Shown here: piece after piece, positions 40,587 to 49,558 of the stretch
Layout: every line of letters starts with the position of its first letter
Numbering within the stretch: position 1 is the first letter of the stretch
Source: RGIG2041 sp045652745
Lineage (GTDB): Bacteria; Bacillota; Clostridia; UBA1381; UMGS1253
DNA length: 64,000 nt
Reading direction: 5' to 3'
NCBI GenBank assembly: GCA_045652745.1
Contig: JAZRUW010000030.1
Span: 93,387 to 157,386, forward strand
Program-made: the position numbers and the translations under genes
Notes under the pieces: generated by a model
What the model was told of the DNA's origin: nothing
Seen by the model: the letters and a program-made list of their open reading frames with translations, nothing else
Databases searched by the model: none

Positions 40587-41522
40587 ATGCCATTAGTATC
40601 CACAACGGAAATGTTTAAAAACGCATATGAAGGCGGCTATGCAATCGGCGCCTTCAACGTAAACAACATGGAAATTATCCAAGGCATCACCGAGGCTGCA
40701 AAGGAAGTAAATGCACCGTTGATTCTCCAGGTTTCTGCAGGCGCAAGAAAGTATGCAAACCATACTTACCTTGTAAAGCTTGTTGAAGCCGCAATCGAGG
40801 AAACCGGTCTTCCGATCGCACTGCACTTAGACCATGGTGATTCCTTTGAACTTTGTAAGTCCTGCATCGACGGCGGTTTTACCTCCGTTATGATCGACGG
40901 TTCTCACCTGCCGTACGAAGAAAACATCGAGCTGACCAAGAAGGTTGTAGAATACGCACACGCAAGAGGCGTTGTTGTAGAAGGCGAGCTCGGCAGATTG
41001 GCCGGCATCGAGGATGCTGTAAACGTATCCGCAGAAGATGCTTCCTACACCAGACCGGAAGAGGTTGTTGACTTTGTTACACGCACTGGCGTTGACTCTC
41101 TCGCAATCGCTATCGGCACAAGCCACGGTGCATACAAATTCAAGCCGGGTCAGAAGCCGCAGCTTCGTTTCGATATTCTCGAAGAAGTTACCAAGCAGCT
41201 CCCGGGCTTCCCGATCGTCCTGCACGGTGCATCCTCCGTTATTCCGGAGTATGTAGAAATGATTAACGCAAATGGTGGCGATATGCCGGATGCTATCGGT
41301 ATTCCGGAAGATATGCTTCGTGAGGCTGCAAAGAGCGCTGTATGTAAGATTAACATCGACTCTGACCTCAGACTCGCTATGACAGGCTCCATCCGTAAGT
41401 ACCTTAACGAAAACCCGAGTCACTTCGACCCGAGACAGTACCTCAAGCCGGCAAGAGCCGCTATCAAGGATCTCGTAAAGAAGAAGATTGTAAACGTTCT
41501 AGGTTGCGACAACAAGGCGTAA
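40587..41522 (+). CDS. fba: Class II fructose-bisphosphate aldolase
   Basis: 311 residues from the ATG at 40587, set by AAGGAG at 40573; the GTG at 40578 overlaps that site. GAFNVNNMEIIQG near the N-terminus, the zinc and catalytic segment LHLDHGDSFELC near 80-91, VEGELGRLAGIED and IGTSHGAYKFKPG, then VLHGASSV with a zinc His, are class II hallmarks. It cleaves fructose 1,6-bisphosphate in glycolysis. Codon use is biased in the way highly expressed genes are. Own promoter; terminator carries an inserted repeat. Confidence 0.95.
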   Translation: MPLVSTTEMFKNAYEGGYAIGAFNVNNMEIIQGITEAAKEVNAPLILQVSAGARKYANHTYLVKLVEAAIEETGLPIALHLDHGDSFELCKSCIDGGFTSVMIDGSHLPYEENIELTKKVVEYAHARGVVVEGELGRLAGIEDAVNVSAEDASYTRPEEVVDFVTRTGVDSLAIAIGTSHGAYKFKPGQKPQLRFDILEEVTKQLPGFPIVLHGASSVIPEYVEMINANGGDMPDAIGIPEDMLREAAKSAVCKINIDSDLRLAMTGSIRKYLNENPSHFDPRQYLKPARAAIKDLVKKKIVNVLGCDNKA

Positions 41523-41537
41523 GTTAAAACCAACTTT

Positions 41538-41619
41538 AAAAAGCAGATGCCAAGGGGGAGTGTTCTTAAGGATAAAACCATTGTATCCTTAAGAACACTC
41601 GCCCAAGCATCTGCTTTTT
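41538..41619. repeat. fba terminator with a 51-bp palindrome in its loop
   Basis: Arms AAAAAGCAGATGC (41538-41550) and GCATCTGCTTTTT (41607-41619) form a perfect 13-bp stem ending in T, a normal terminator. Its loop contains a 21-bp inverted repeat (41554-41574 with 41584-41604, one mismatch, ends GGGGGAG and CTCGCCC) around AAACCATTG. The inner repeat is the same unit as at 40168/40426, while the outer arms differ. Confidence 0.85.
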
Positions 41620-41650
41620 ATTTTTTAGAAAAGTGCATCTTATATCGTAG

Positions 41651-41809
41651 GGCAAGGGCTTGCTCTTGCCGTTTTTTGCTTTTATCCTGCCGGACGGGCC
41701 TACTTTTGAATGCAAAAGTAGCAAAACGAAGGGGGAGTTCCGATTCTCCCCCTTCAATCCCCTTAAAACGGCTTGGGAGGGCTTGCATCCCTCCCAAGAC
41801 CCACCCGGC
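41651..41809. repeat. Hairpin cluster with enclosing stem
   Basis: GGCAAG/CTTGCC (41651-41670) is followed by an outer pair GCCGG-AC-GGG (41689-41698) with CCC-AC-CCGGC (41800-41809). This encloses three perfect hairpins: CTACTTTTG/CAAAAGTAG (41700-41721), GAAGGGGGAG/CTCCCCCTTC (41728-41755) and CTTGGGAGGG/CCCTCCCAAG (41772-41798). The layout is that of a three-way or four-way junction. No gene is supported. I see nothing else in 41810-41960. Confidence 0.7.
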
Positions 41810-41967
41810 TGCACGCCTTTATTTTTGCGCAACAAACGGTATCAGTCTCGCTGTAAATTCAGACAAAACAAAAAAAAATGAGCGGCACAGCCGCACCTTT
41901 GAGAGTTCTTAAAACACAATATGAAAGTCAAACACAACATTTTAATAGCAGACTATTCACTATACAA

Positions 41968-41999
41968 AAAAGCAATCAAAGTTAATTTTGATTGCTTTT
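41968..41999 (-). terminator. Terminator of the nrdR-PHP operon
   Basis: AAAAGCAATCAAA and TTTGATTGCTTTT pair perfectly; the stem includes the stop codon of the PHP gene. Confidence 0.85.
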
Positions 42000-42854
42000 C
42001 ATTCTTTCTTCTATATCCGCATCCATGCGTTTCAACAGCTCCGCCGGCAATTTAAGGCCGTACGGCATGGTCGCAAGGTCGACATGCGGTTTGTTTTTCC
42101 CATGGAAATCACTGCCGCCGCTGACGAGCATTTTATGCTTATCACAATACTCCATCAGTTGCTCCGTTACAAGCATGCTATGGTCGGAGTGATAACATTC
42201 CACGCCGTCTAAACCGCATTCGCGCAAGGTGTCGAGCAATTCAAAGAGTTTGTTCATATCCGGCTCACTGTGCACGCCGTGCGCCAAAAACGCATATCCT
42301 CCCGCCTTATGAATCAATTCAATACAGGATGCCGCATCCAGAAGTTGCCTCTTTACATATGCCGGAGAATCGCCTGAAACATAAGTTTCAAATGCAGATT
42401 TCAAATCACTACAGTAGCCTTTTTCGACCAATGCACGCGCCATATGCACACGCCCGATGGTGTCCATGCCGTAACCCGGCTTGTATTTTAAGACATCCTC
42501 CGGCGTAATTTTAAGTCCCTGCGTCTGCAAAGCCTCAATCATTTTATAATTGCGCTCAGCACGATAGGCGCGTAACTCTTCCATAACCGCGGCAAATTCC
42601 TGATGCTGTATATCTACATACAACCCCACAATATGTAACTCACGCGGATAGGTTGCCGACAGTTCTACTCCGGGAATGACACGCACACCGCTCTTTTCCC
42701 CTGCCGCAAGCGCTTCTTCCACACCGCTGACGGTATCGTGGTCGGTAATCGCCAAAACGGCGACACGCTGCGCGGCAGCATAACGCACGAGCTGTGTCGG
42801 CGAAAGTGCGCCGTCCGAGGCCATGGTATGCGTATGCAAATCCAAAAAACGCAT
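41982..42854 (-). CDS. PHP-domain phosphoesterase
   Basis: 290 residues. The metal-binding motifs of the PHP fold are visible: DLHTHTMASDG at residues 5-15, ITDHDTV near 35, PGVELSA near 60, LAHGVHS near 195 and GGSDFHG near 245. Relatives (YciV/TrpH type) are 3',5'-nucleotide phosphatases or 5'-3' exoribonucleases. Its ATG directly follows the nrdR stop, so the two are co-expressed. Confidence 0.88.
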   Translation of the reverse strand: MRFLDLHTHTMASDGALSPTQLVRYAAAQRVAVLAITDHDTVSGVEEALAAGEKSGVRVIPGVELSATYPRELHIVGLYVDIQHQEFAAVMEELRAYRAERNYKMIEALQTQGLKITPEDVLKYKPGYGMDTIGRVHMARALVEKGYCSDLKSAFETYVSGDSPAYVKRQLLDAASCIELIHKAGGYAFLAHGVHSEPDMNKLFELLDTLRECGLDGVECYHSDHSMLVTEQLMEYCDKHKMLVSGGSDFHGKNKPHVDLATMPYGLKLPAELLKRMDADIEERMKSNQN

Positions 42855-43310
42855 TTATTTATCCCCCAAGAGCTTATTGAGTTCCGCGCGGAAGGTGTCA
42901 ATATCCTGGAATCTGCGGTATACCGATGCAAAACGCACATAGGCAACCTCATCGATATCCTTTAAAAGTTTCATCGCCATTTCGCCGACTTCTTTACTGG
43001 AAAACTCGCGCTTTAAGGAATTGGACATATTCGCCTCAATGGTGCTCACCAGGTTTTCAAGCTCCACAATCGAAACCGGACGCTTTACACACGCACGCAT
43101 CAAACCGCTCATCAGTTTCTGACGGTCAAACGGCTCGCGCGAATTGTCGCTTTTAATCACAACCATCGGGATAGTTTCCACTTTCTCATAAGTAGTAAAG
43201 CGACTCTGACATGCAATACATTCTCTGCGGCGGCGGATGGCGCTGCCCTCCTCCGTCGGTCTGGAGTCGATTACCTTACTGTCTGTACAATCGCAAAACG
43301 GACATTTCAT
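42855..43310 (-). CDS. nrdR: Transcriptional repressor NrdR
   Basis: 151 residues, normal length. The zinc ribbon has MKCPFC (C3, C6) and ECIAC (C31, C34) with the RRRREC signature, followed by an ATP-cone (VVIKSDNSREPFDRQKLMSGLMRAC). NrdR senses ATP/dATP and represses ribonucleotide reductase genes, none of which is in the window. A partial NrdR-box-like site lies in its own leader. Confidence 0.95.
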   Translation of the reverse strand: MKCPFCDCTDSKVIDSRPTEEGSAIRRRRECIACQSRFTTYEKVETIPMVVIKSDNSREPFDRQKLMSGLMRACVKRPVSIVELENLVSTIEANMSNSLKREFSSKEVGEMAMKLLKDIDEVAYVRFASVYRRFQDIDTFRAELNKLLGDK

Positions 43311-43341
43311 AGGAAAACCTTCCTTTCGTGAAATAACATTT

Positions 43342-43353
43342 CCACATATAGTG
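43342..43353 (-). promoter_or_regulatory. Partial NrdR-box-like sequence
   Basis: ACACTATATGTGG on the minus strand matches the first nine bases of the NrdR box ACACWATATMTWGTGT and lies between the -10 and the nrdR start. The second half does not fit, so this is weak. Confidence 0.3.
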
Positions 43354-43362
43354 TTTTACTTT

Positions 43363-43391
43363 ATTATAACGCACCAAATGAGGCTTTGCAA
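43363..43391 (-). promoter_or_regulatory. Promoter of nrdR-PHP
   Basis: On the minus strand TTGCAA (43391-43386), 17 bp, TATAAT (43368-43363). Confidence 0.78.
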
Positions 43392-43392
43392 G

Positions 43393-44004
43393 TTACAATT
43401 TAAATACAATGCCGACCACTGCCGCAAAAGCTATAAAAACCAGCGGATGCCACTTTTTTGCAGGTTTTACAAAATTGGTTACAGCAAAAATAGCTACAGC
43501 CAGCGCAAGACTCTCCCAGTGGAACAAGTCTGCCACACTTCCGGTTTTTTCAAACACATCACGGTTTAACAGAACCACGGAAAGCACACCGAGCCATGCA
43601 GAGGAAATCAGTCCCGTCGAAGCAGGGCGCAGACCGTAAAATGCAGACTGCACATACCGGTTATCCCCAAAGGCCTTGAGCGCTCTGGTCACAAGTAAAA
43701 TGATAATGATTGACGGTGTAATCAGACCCAGTGTCGCAAGGATGCCGCCCGGCACACCTGCGGTCATATACCCTACATAGGTTGCCATATTTACACCAAT
43801 CGGACCGGGTGTTGACTCGGAAATGGCGATCATATCCAGAAGCTCACCGTGCGTAAACCACCTCGGATATTTATCCGACATTTCGTACAAAAACGGCAAG
43901 GTTGCCATGCCGCCGCCAATAGAAAACAGACCTGTTTTGAAAAATTCGAAAAACAGCAAAAGACATCTTTCTAAAAATGTATAGATGATTGCAGCAATGA
44001 TCAT
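43393..44004 (-). CDS. Chromate transporter-family protein, second half
   Basis: 203 residues with about six membrane helices. The ChrA half-repeat signatures are visible: FFKTGLFSIGGGMATLPFL near the N-terminus and ESTPGPIGVNMATYVGYMTAGVPGG in the middle. In this short-chain ChrA type two half-size genes form the transporter. The true substrate in anaerobes is often unknown. It overlaps the preceding half by 4 bp. Confidence 0.87.
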   Translation of the reverse strand: MIIAAIIYTFLERCLLLFFEFFKTGLFSIGGGMATLPFLYEMSDKYPRWFTHGELLDMIAISESTPGPIGVNMATYVGYMTAGVPGGILATLGLITPSIIIILLVTRALKAFGDNRYVQSAFYGLRPASTGLISSAWLGVLSVVLLNRDVFEKTGSVADLFHWESLALAVAIFAVTNFVKPAKKWHPLVFIAFAAVVGIVFKL

Positions 44005-44546
44005 GCCTTCTTCGTCCCCCAGTTCTTAATAAGAATGCCGAGTAGCGCCGCCAGCACAACAAACAGCACCGGCGATACGTCAAACACAGTTGCACAAACC
44101 GTCACTACCAGGAAAATAAACAGCGTCCATTTGTCCCTGACTGCACTTTTCCAAAGCTTACACACCGCATTAAAAATAAATACACAAACGCACGCACGAA
44201 TACCGGCAAATGCGTGTTCCACAATCTCCAAATCCGCAAAGTTACTGATAAAGGCCGCAATCAGCAAAATAATGACCACGGACGGGAATACCACACCCAG
44301 CGTCGCTAGCACACCGCCCCAGAAGCCTGCGGTTTTCTGTCCGACAAATGTGCCGACATTTACGGCAATTACACCGGGCGTACATTGTCCGATGGCATAG
44401 TAATCCATGATTTCTTCATTTGTTGCCCATTTCTTTTTCTCTACGATTTCCGCCTGAATAAACGGAAGCATCGCATAACCGCCGCCAAAGGTACATACAC
44501 CGATTTTTGCAAACGACCAAAAAAGTCCCCATAATGTTTTTAACAT
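44001..44546 (-). CDS. Chromate transporter-family protein, first half
   Basis: 181 residues from the ATG at 44546, which follows AGGTGATT; an upstream ATG lacks a site. FAKIGVCTFGGGYAMLPFIQ and QCTPGVIAVNVGTFVGQKTAGFWGG are the ChrA signatures. It is probably a heterodimer partner of the overlapping downstream gene. Confidence 0.87.
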   Translation of the reverse strand: MLKTLWGLFWSFAKIGVCTFGGGYAMLPFIQAEIVEKKKWATNEEIMDYYAIGQCTPGVIAVNVGTFVGQKTAGFWGGVLATLGVVFPSVVIILLIAAFISNFADLEIVEHAFAGIRACVCVFIFNAVCKLWKSAVRDKWTLFIFLVVTVCATVFDVSPVLFVVLAALLGILIKNWGTKKA

Positions 44547-44561
44547 AGAATCACCTACTTG

Positions 44562-44587
44562 AAAAGGGGATGTCACCATCCCCTTTT
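44562..44587 (-). terminator. Terminator after hinT
   Basis: AAAAGGGGATG and CATCCCCTTTT with a TCAC loop, between hinT and the chrA pair. Confidence 0.83.
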
Positions 44588-44592
44588 TTGAA

Positions 44593-44937
44593 TTATACTA
44601 ACTTTTCGCCCAAATCCTTGCCGCCGAGCAGATGAAAATGCAGGTGTTTTACCGTCTGTCCGCCGTTTTCACCGCAGTTGTTGATGATACGGTAACCGTC
44701 TTCACGCACACCGACCATAGCCGCAATCTCGCTGACTTTAGAGAAAATGTGCGCAACAACAGCGCTATTGTCTGCATTCACCGCATTGGCAGAATCCAAA
44801 TGCTGTTTCGGAATCATCAGAACATGCACCGGTGCCTGCGGATTGATGTCGTGAAAGGCATACATTAAATCATCTTCGTAGACCTTATTGGACGGGATTT
44901 CTCCACGGGCAATTTTACAAAAAATGCAATCACTCAT
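44593..44937 (-). CDS. HIT-family nucleotide phosphoramidase (HinT-like)
   Basis: 114 residues. CIFCKIARGEIPSNKVYED at the start, DINPQAPVHVLMIPK, and the histidine triad HLHFHLLGG near 98-106. HinT enzymes hydrolyse aminoacyl- and other AMP adducts, which fits its place directly behind alaS in an aminoacyl-tRNA synthetase operon. Confidence 0.93.
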   Translation of the reverse strand: MSDCIFCKIARGEIPSNKVYEDDLMYAFHDINPQAPVHVLMIPKQHLDSANAVNADNSAVVAHIFSKVSEIAAMVGVREDGYRIINNCGENGGQTVKHLHFHLLGGKDLGEKLV

Positions 44938-44952
44938 TGTATACGCCTCCGA

Positions 44953-47586
44953 TTATTTGATCTGCGATGCCAAAACATCTGCAGCCGCTTTGAGTGCATC
45001 CTCAATCTTGGATACATCCTTACCGCCTGCCTGTGCGCTGTCCGGCTTACCGCCGCCACCACCACCGCAAGTCTTGGCCACTTCGCGGATGATGTTGCCT
45101 GCATGCGCGCCCTTCGCTACTGCATCTGCAGTTGCCATACAAACGATGTTGACCTTGCCGTCTGCCGCAGAAGCCAATACGATGACTGCGCAGCCTGCCT
45201 TTTCCTTTAAGTTGTCACCTGCCGTACGCAGAGCGTTCATGTCCAAGCCGTCACCTACGCGACCTGCAATCAACTTCACACCGCTGATTTCGCTTGCACC
45301 ATCTACAAGGTCAGCAACGGAAGCGTTTGCCATCTTGCTCTTAATGCTTTCAAGTTCGCGCTTTAAGTTCTTATTTTCTTCCACAACGGCTACTGCCTTG
45401 GTTTCTACCTCGTGCACGCTGCTGCGAATGGCATCAGCTACCTTGGCAATCGTTTCTTTAGCTGCATTGAGCTGTGCAAGCACACCTGCGCCCGTCACCG
45501 CTTCAATTCTTCTTACACCTGCTGCAACGCCGTTTTCGGAAATAATCTTAAACAGACCTGCCTGCGCGGTATTGGTCAGATGCGTACCGCCGCAGAATTC
45601 CACGGAATAATCGCCCATGGATACCACGCGTACCACATCACCGTATTTTTCACCGAACTGCGCAGTTGCACCCAGCTTCTTTGCTTCTTCAATGCCGAGT
45701 TCCTGTACGTTGATGTCCATAGCCTCTAAAATAGCCTCGTTTACCTTTGCTTCTACCGCTTTGATTTCGTCTGCGGTCATCGCCTCAAAGTGCGAGAAGT
45801 CAAAACGCAGATGCTTCGCGGTTACCTCGGAACCAGCCTGTGCAACGTGCGTGCCCAGCACTTCCTTGAGCGCCTTGTGCAGAAGGTGGGTTGTGGAGTG
45901 GTTGCGGCAAACTGCCATTCTATTTTTCTTGCAAACCGAGAGGTTTACGCTGTCGCCAACGGAAATTGCACCCTCTTCTACCTTTACAATATGGAAATAA
46001 ATATCGGCGCCGTTTTTCTTCGTGTCGACTACGGTTGCCTTACCGTTTGCCGCAGTAATCGAACCGATATCGCCGGCCTGACCGCCCATTTCCGCATAGA
46101 ACGGGGATTCTTTCACCACGATAATGCCCTCTTCGCCTGCGCCGATAGCATCTGCGCTGTTGCCGTCTGTTACGATACCGACAACTTCGCTTTCTGCTTC
46201 CAATGCGTTGTAGCCGACAAACTTGGTTGCTTCTGCTTTGATGTTGACAGCGGAATCATCATCCCAGCTCGAACCATCCTTACGGCCGGCGCGCGCCTTA
46301 TCTTTCTGCTCTTTTAAGTTTGCATCATAACCGTCGCGGTCAACCTTGAGTCCCTGCTCCTCGCAGATTTCCACCGTCAGGTCAATCGGGAAGCCGTAAG
46401 TGTCATTTAATTTAAATGCATCCGCGCCGCTTAAAGTATCGCCGCCATTTGCCTTGGTAGCCGCAATGTAATCATTTAAGATGGCAAGGCCGCCCTCGAT
46501 GGTCTTGGAAAACTTTTCTTCCTCAATGCGGATAACCTTTTTGATATACTCTCTCTTTTCTTCCAGTTCCGGATAACCCTGCTTGGAAGCGTCGATTACT
46601 GTATCCGCTACGGTGTAGAGGAATTCGCCCTTGACATTCAAGAGTCTGCCGTGTCTTGCCGCACGGCGAAGCAGACGGCGAAGCACGTAACCTCTACCCT
46701 CGTTGGACGGGATAACACCATCGGATACCATCATAACGGTACTGCGGATATGGTCCGTGATGACACGCAGAGAAATATCCGTCTTTTTGTCATCTGTATA
46801 ATTGACACCTGCGATACGGCTGATGTGCTTCATCGTATCCTGTACGGTGTCTACCTCAAAGAGGTTGTTTACACCCTGCATGATGCAGGCAAGTCTTTCC
46901 AGACCCATACCTGTATCAATATTTGGGTTGGCAAGACGGTTATAGTTACCGTTCTCATCTTTATCAAACTGCGTAAATACGAGGTTCCAGACCTCCATAA
47001 AACGGTCGCAGTCACAGCCGAGTTTGCAGTCCGGCTTACCGCAACTGTGCTCGATGCCGCGGTCTACATGAATTTCCGAGCACGGACCGCACGGACCTGT
47101 ACCATGCTCCCAGAAGTTGTCTGCCTTGCCCATCTTCACGACGCGCTCCGGGTTTACGCCGATTTCGTTGATCCAAATATCTCTTGCTTCATCATCTTCC
47201 TCGTATACGGTAATCCAGAGCACCTCTTCCGGAATTTCCATAACCTTGGTTAAAAATTCCCATGCCCATGCAATGGCTTCGTGCTTAAAGTAATCTCCGA
47301 AGGAGAAGTTACCGAGCATTTCAAAGAAGGTACCGTGTCTTGCAGTTTTGCCGACACTTTCGATATCCGGTGTACGGATACATTTCTGGCATGTAGTCAC
47401 TCTCTTTCTCGGCGGCACTTCCGCACCCGTAAACCACTTTTTCATCGGTGCCATGCCGGAGTTAATCAAAAGAAGACTCGCATCATTTTTCGGAACAAGC
47501 GAAAAACTGTCCAAACGCAAGCAGTTCTTTGTTTCAAAGAAACTTAAAAATTTCTCTCTGATTTCATTTAAACCCATATTTTTCAT
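44953..47586 (-). CDS. alaS: Alanine--tRNA ligase
   Basis: 877 residues from the ATG at 47586 with AGGGGGAT 8 bases upstream. The class II catalytic domain starts FLSFFETKNCLRLDSFSLVPKNDASLLL; the editing domain has zinc ligands in NHSTTHLLHKAL and EFCGGTHL; a C-terminal C-Ala region with GGGGGGKPDSAQAGG is complete. It charges tRNA-Ala and clears Ser and Gly mischarges. It is 16 bp downstream of metG. No T-box leader is present. Confidence 0.97.
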   Translation of the reverse strand: MKNMGLNEIREKFLSFFETKNCLRLDSFSLVPKNDASLLLINSGMAPMKKWFTGAEVPPRKRVTTCQKCIRTPDIESVGKTARHGTFFEMLGNFSFGDYFKHEAIAWAWEFLTKVMEIPEEVLWITVYEEDDEARDIWINEIGVNPERVVKMGKADNFWEHGTGPCGPCSEIHVDRGIEHSCGKPDCKLGCDCDRFMEVWNLVFTQFDKDENGNYNRLANPNIDTGMGLERLACIMQGVNNLFEVDTVQDTMKHISRIAGVNYTDDKKTDISLRVITDHIRSTVMMVSDGVIPSNEGRGYVLRRLLRRAARHGRLLNVKGEFLYTVADTVIDASKQGYPELEEKREYIKKVIRIEEEKFSKTIEGGLAILNDYIAATKANGGDTLSGADAFKLNDTYGFPIDLTVEICEEQGLKVDRDGYDANLKEQKDKARAGRKDGSSWDDDSAVNIKAEATKFVGYNALEAESEVVGIVTDGNSADAIGAGEEGIIVVKESPFYAEMGGQAGDIGSITAANGKATVVDTKKNGADIYFHIVKVEEGAISVGDSVNLSVCKKNRMAVCRNHSTTHLLHKALKEVLGTHVAQAGSEVTAKHLRFDFSHFEAMTADEIKAVEAKVNEAILEAMDINVQELGIEEAKKLGATAQFGEKYGDVVRVVSMGDYSVEFCGGTHLTNTAQAGLFKIISENGVAAGVRRIEAVTGAGVLAQLNAAKETIAKVADAIRSSVHEVETKAVAVVEENKNLKRELESIKSKMANASVADLVDGASEISGVKLIAGRVGDGLDMNALRTAGDNLKEKAGCAVIVLASAADGKVNIVCMATADAVAKGAHAGNIIREVAKTCGGGGGGKPDSAQAGGKDVSKIEDALKAAADVLASQIK

Positions 47587-47602
47587 TGTTTTTATCCCCC
47601 TA

Positions 47603-49558
47603 TTATCGCACTTGCGTTCCGGCCGGAATGTCACCATCCGTTGTGCAAACTTTCAAAGACTTATCATCGGCGGCCGCCAAAATCATACCGTAGGAGTCTA
47701 CGCCGCGCAGCTTCACCGGCTTTAAGTTTGCAATCACAACCACATTTTTGCCGACCAATTCTTCCGGCGTATAATGCTTTGCAATGCCGGATACAATCTG
47801 GCGCTTTTCACTACCCATATCTACTTGCAATTTGTAAAGCTTGTCTGCGCCCTCGATTTTCTCTGCGGAAAGCACCTTAGCCACACGCAAATCCAGTTTT
47901 GCAAAATCATCAATCGTAATTTCCGCCGGCGCTGCAGCTTCCTTTTTCTCCGCTTTCTTTTCTTCCTTCTTCGGCGGATATTTCTTTAAGTTAAAGGCCT
48001 CGATTTCCTCAAGTTTTTTCTTTTCATCCATACGCGCAAACATCGGTGCGGCTGTGCCTACACATGTGCCCGGCTCGGTTGCGCCGAATACCTTTGCGCT
48101 CTCCCAATCCGTCTTGGTTGCCCCGATCTGCTCATAAATGTTCTTCGCCGTCTGCGGCATAAAGCTTTCCAGACAAATTGCAATAATGCGGATGGACTCA
48201 ATTAAGTTATACATAACCGCTTTGAGGCGTTCTTTGCCGTTTTCATCCTTGGCAAGTACCCACGGTGCGGTTTCGTCAATATATTTGTTCGAGCGGCGCG
48301 CCAAGCCGATAATGGCTTCGAGTGCGTCAGCTACGCGCAGCTCTTCCATCTTGGCTTCCACTTCGCGAACGGTACTTTCCGCAACCGCTCTTAAATCAGC
48401 ATCTACCGCATCCGTTACTTCCGGCGCGTAAAGCTTTTTATCAAAATACTTATCCACCATCGTAACCGTGCGGTTGACAAGGTTGCCGAGGGTGTTGGCC
48501 AAATCGGAATTAAAGCGGCTGATAATGGTTTCGTAACTGATTGTGCCATCTGCCGCAAAAGGCATTTCGGAGAGTACATAGTAACGCACCGCATCCACAC
48601 CGAACAGCTCGGCCAAATCGTCTGCATACATTACGTTTCCGAGCGACTTGCTCATCTTTTCATCCTTGCCGGCCAAAAGCCACGGATGACCGAAAATTTG
48701 CTTCGGCAGCGGCTCGCCGAGTGCCATCAGGATAATCGGCCAGTAAATCGTATGGAAACGCAAAATATCTTTGCCGATAATGTGTACATCCGCCGGCCAG
48801 TTCTTTTTGTAGAGTTCGCTGTGGTTGCCGTCCGGATCATAACCGATGGCGCTGATATAATTGGTGAGCGCATCAATCCACACATAGATAACATGGCCCG
48901 GGTCAAATTCTACCGGAATCCCCCATGTAAATGTGGAGCGCGATACGCACAAATCCGAAAGACCCGGCTTCAAGAAATTATTTACCATTTCTTTTTTACG
49001 GCTCTCCGGCTGTATAAACTCAGGATGTTCCTCGATATGTTTCATCAGACGATCCTGATATTTGCTCATTTTAAAGAAATACGCTTCCTCTTTGGTCGGG
49101 GTTACCGGTCTGCCGCAATCCGGACAGCACCCGTCCACCAACTGCGAAGAGGTAAAAAACGATTCGCACGGTACGCAGTACATACCCTCGTATTCGCTTT
49201 TGTAGATATCGCCCTGCTCATAGAGCTTTTTGAAAATCTTGCCCACCACTTCTTCGTGGCGCGCATCCGTTGTGCGGATAAAACCATCATACGACGCACC
49301 CACCAAATCCCAGATGCGGCGGATTTCCCCTGCGACACCGTCTACATACTTTTGCGGTGTAATCCCGTTTTCCTCTGCAAGCTGCTGAATCTTCTGGCCG
49401 TGCTCATCCGTGCCGGTCAGAAAATACACATCATAACCGAGTTTACGCTTAAAGCGCGCGATGGCATCCGTCAAAATAACCTCGTACGTATTGCCGATGT
49501 GCGGCTTACGAGAGGCATAAGCAATTGCCGTTGTAATGTAATATTTGCCTTTACTCAT
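47603..49558 (-). CDS. metG: Methionine--tRNA ligase
   Basis: 651 residues. The class I HIGH-type motif is KPHIGNTYE; a zinc knuckle has CVPCESFF and CCPDCGRP near 127-147; KMSKSLGN follows near 300. The C-terminal 105 residues are a tRNA-binding OB-fold domain (DFAKLDLRVAKVLSAEKIEGADKL). Its start overlaps the AI-2E gene stop by 8 bp. Confidence 0.97.
   Translation of the reverse strand: MSKGKYYITTAIAYASRKPHIGNTYEVILTDAIARFKRKLGYDVYFLTGTDEHGQKIQQLAEENGITPQKYVDGVAGEIRRIWDLVGASYDGFIRTTDARHEEVVGKIFKKLYEQGDIYKSEYEGMYCVPCESFFTSSQLVDGCCPDCGRPVTPTKEEAYFFKMSKYQDRLMKHIEEHPEFIQPESRKKEMVNNFLKPGLSDLCVSRSTFTWGIPVEFDPGHVIYVWIDALTNYISAIGYDPDGNHSELYKKNWPADVHIIGKDILRFHTIYWPIILMALGEPLPKQIFGHPWLLAGKDEKMSKSLGNVMYADDLAELFGVDAVRYYVLSEMPFAADGTISYETIISRFNSDLANTLGNLVNRTVTMVDKYFDKKLYAPEVTDAVDADLRAVAESTVREVEAKMEELRVADALEAIIGLARRSNKYIDETAPWVLAKDENGKERLKAVMYNLIESIRIIAICLESFMPQTAKNIYEQIGATKTDWESAKVFGATEPGTCVGTAAPMFARMDEKKKLEEIEAFNLKKYPPKKEEKKAEKKEAAAPAEITIDDFAKLDLRVAKVLSAEKIEGADKLYKLQVDMGSEKRQIVSGIAKHYTPEELVGKNVVVIANLKPVKLRGVDSYGMILAAADDKSLKVCTTDGDIPAGTQVR

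Noticed and set aside
47586..47640. T-box leader for alaS or metG
   Set aside because: The gap between metG and alaS is 16 bp and no specifier or T-box core is found upstream of apgM or the AI-2E gene.
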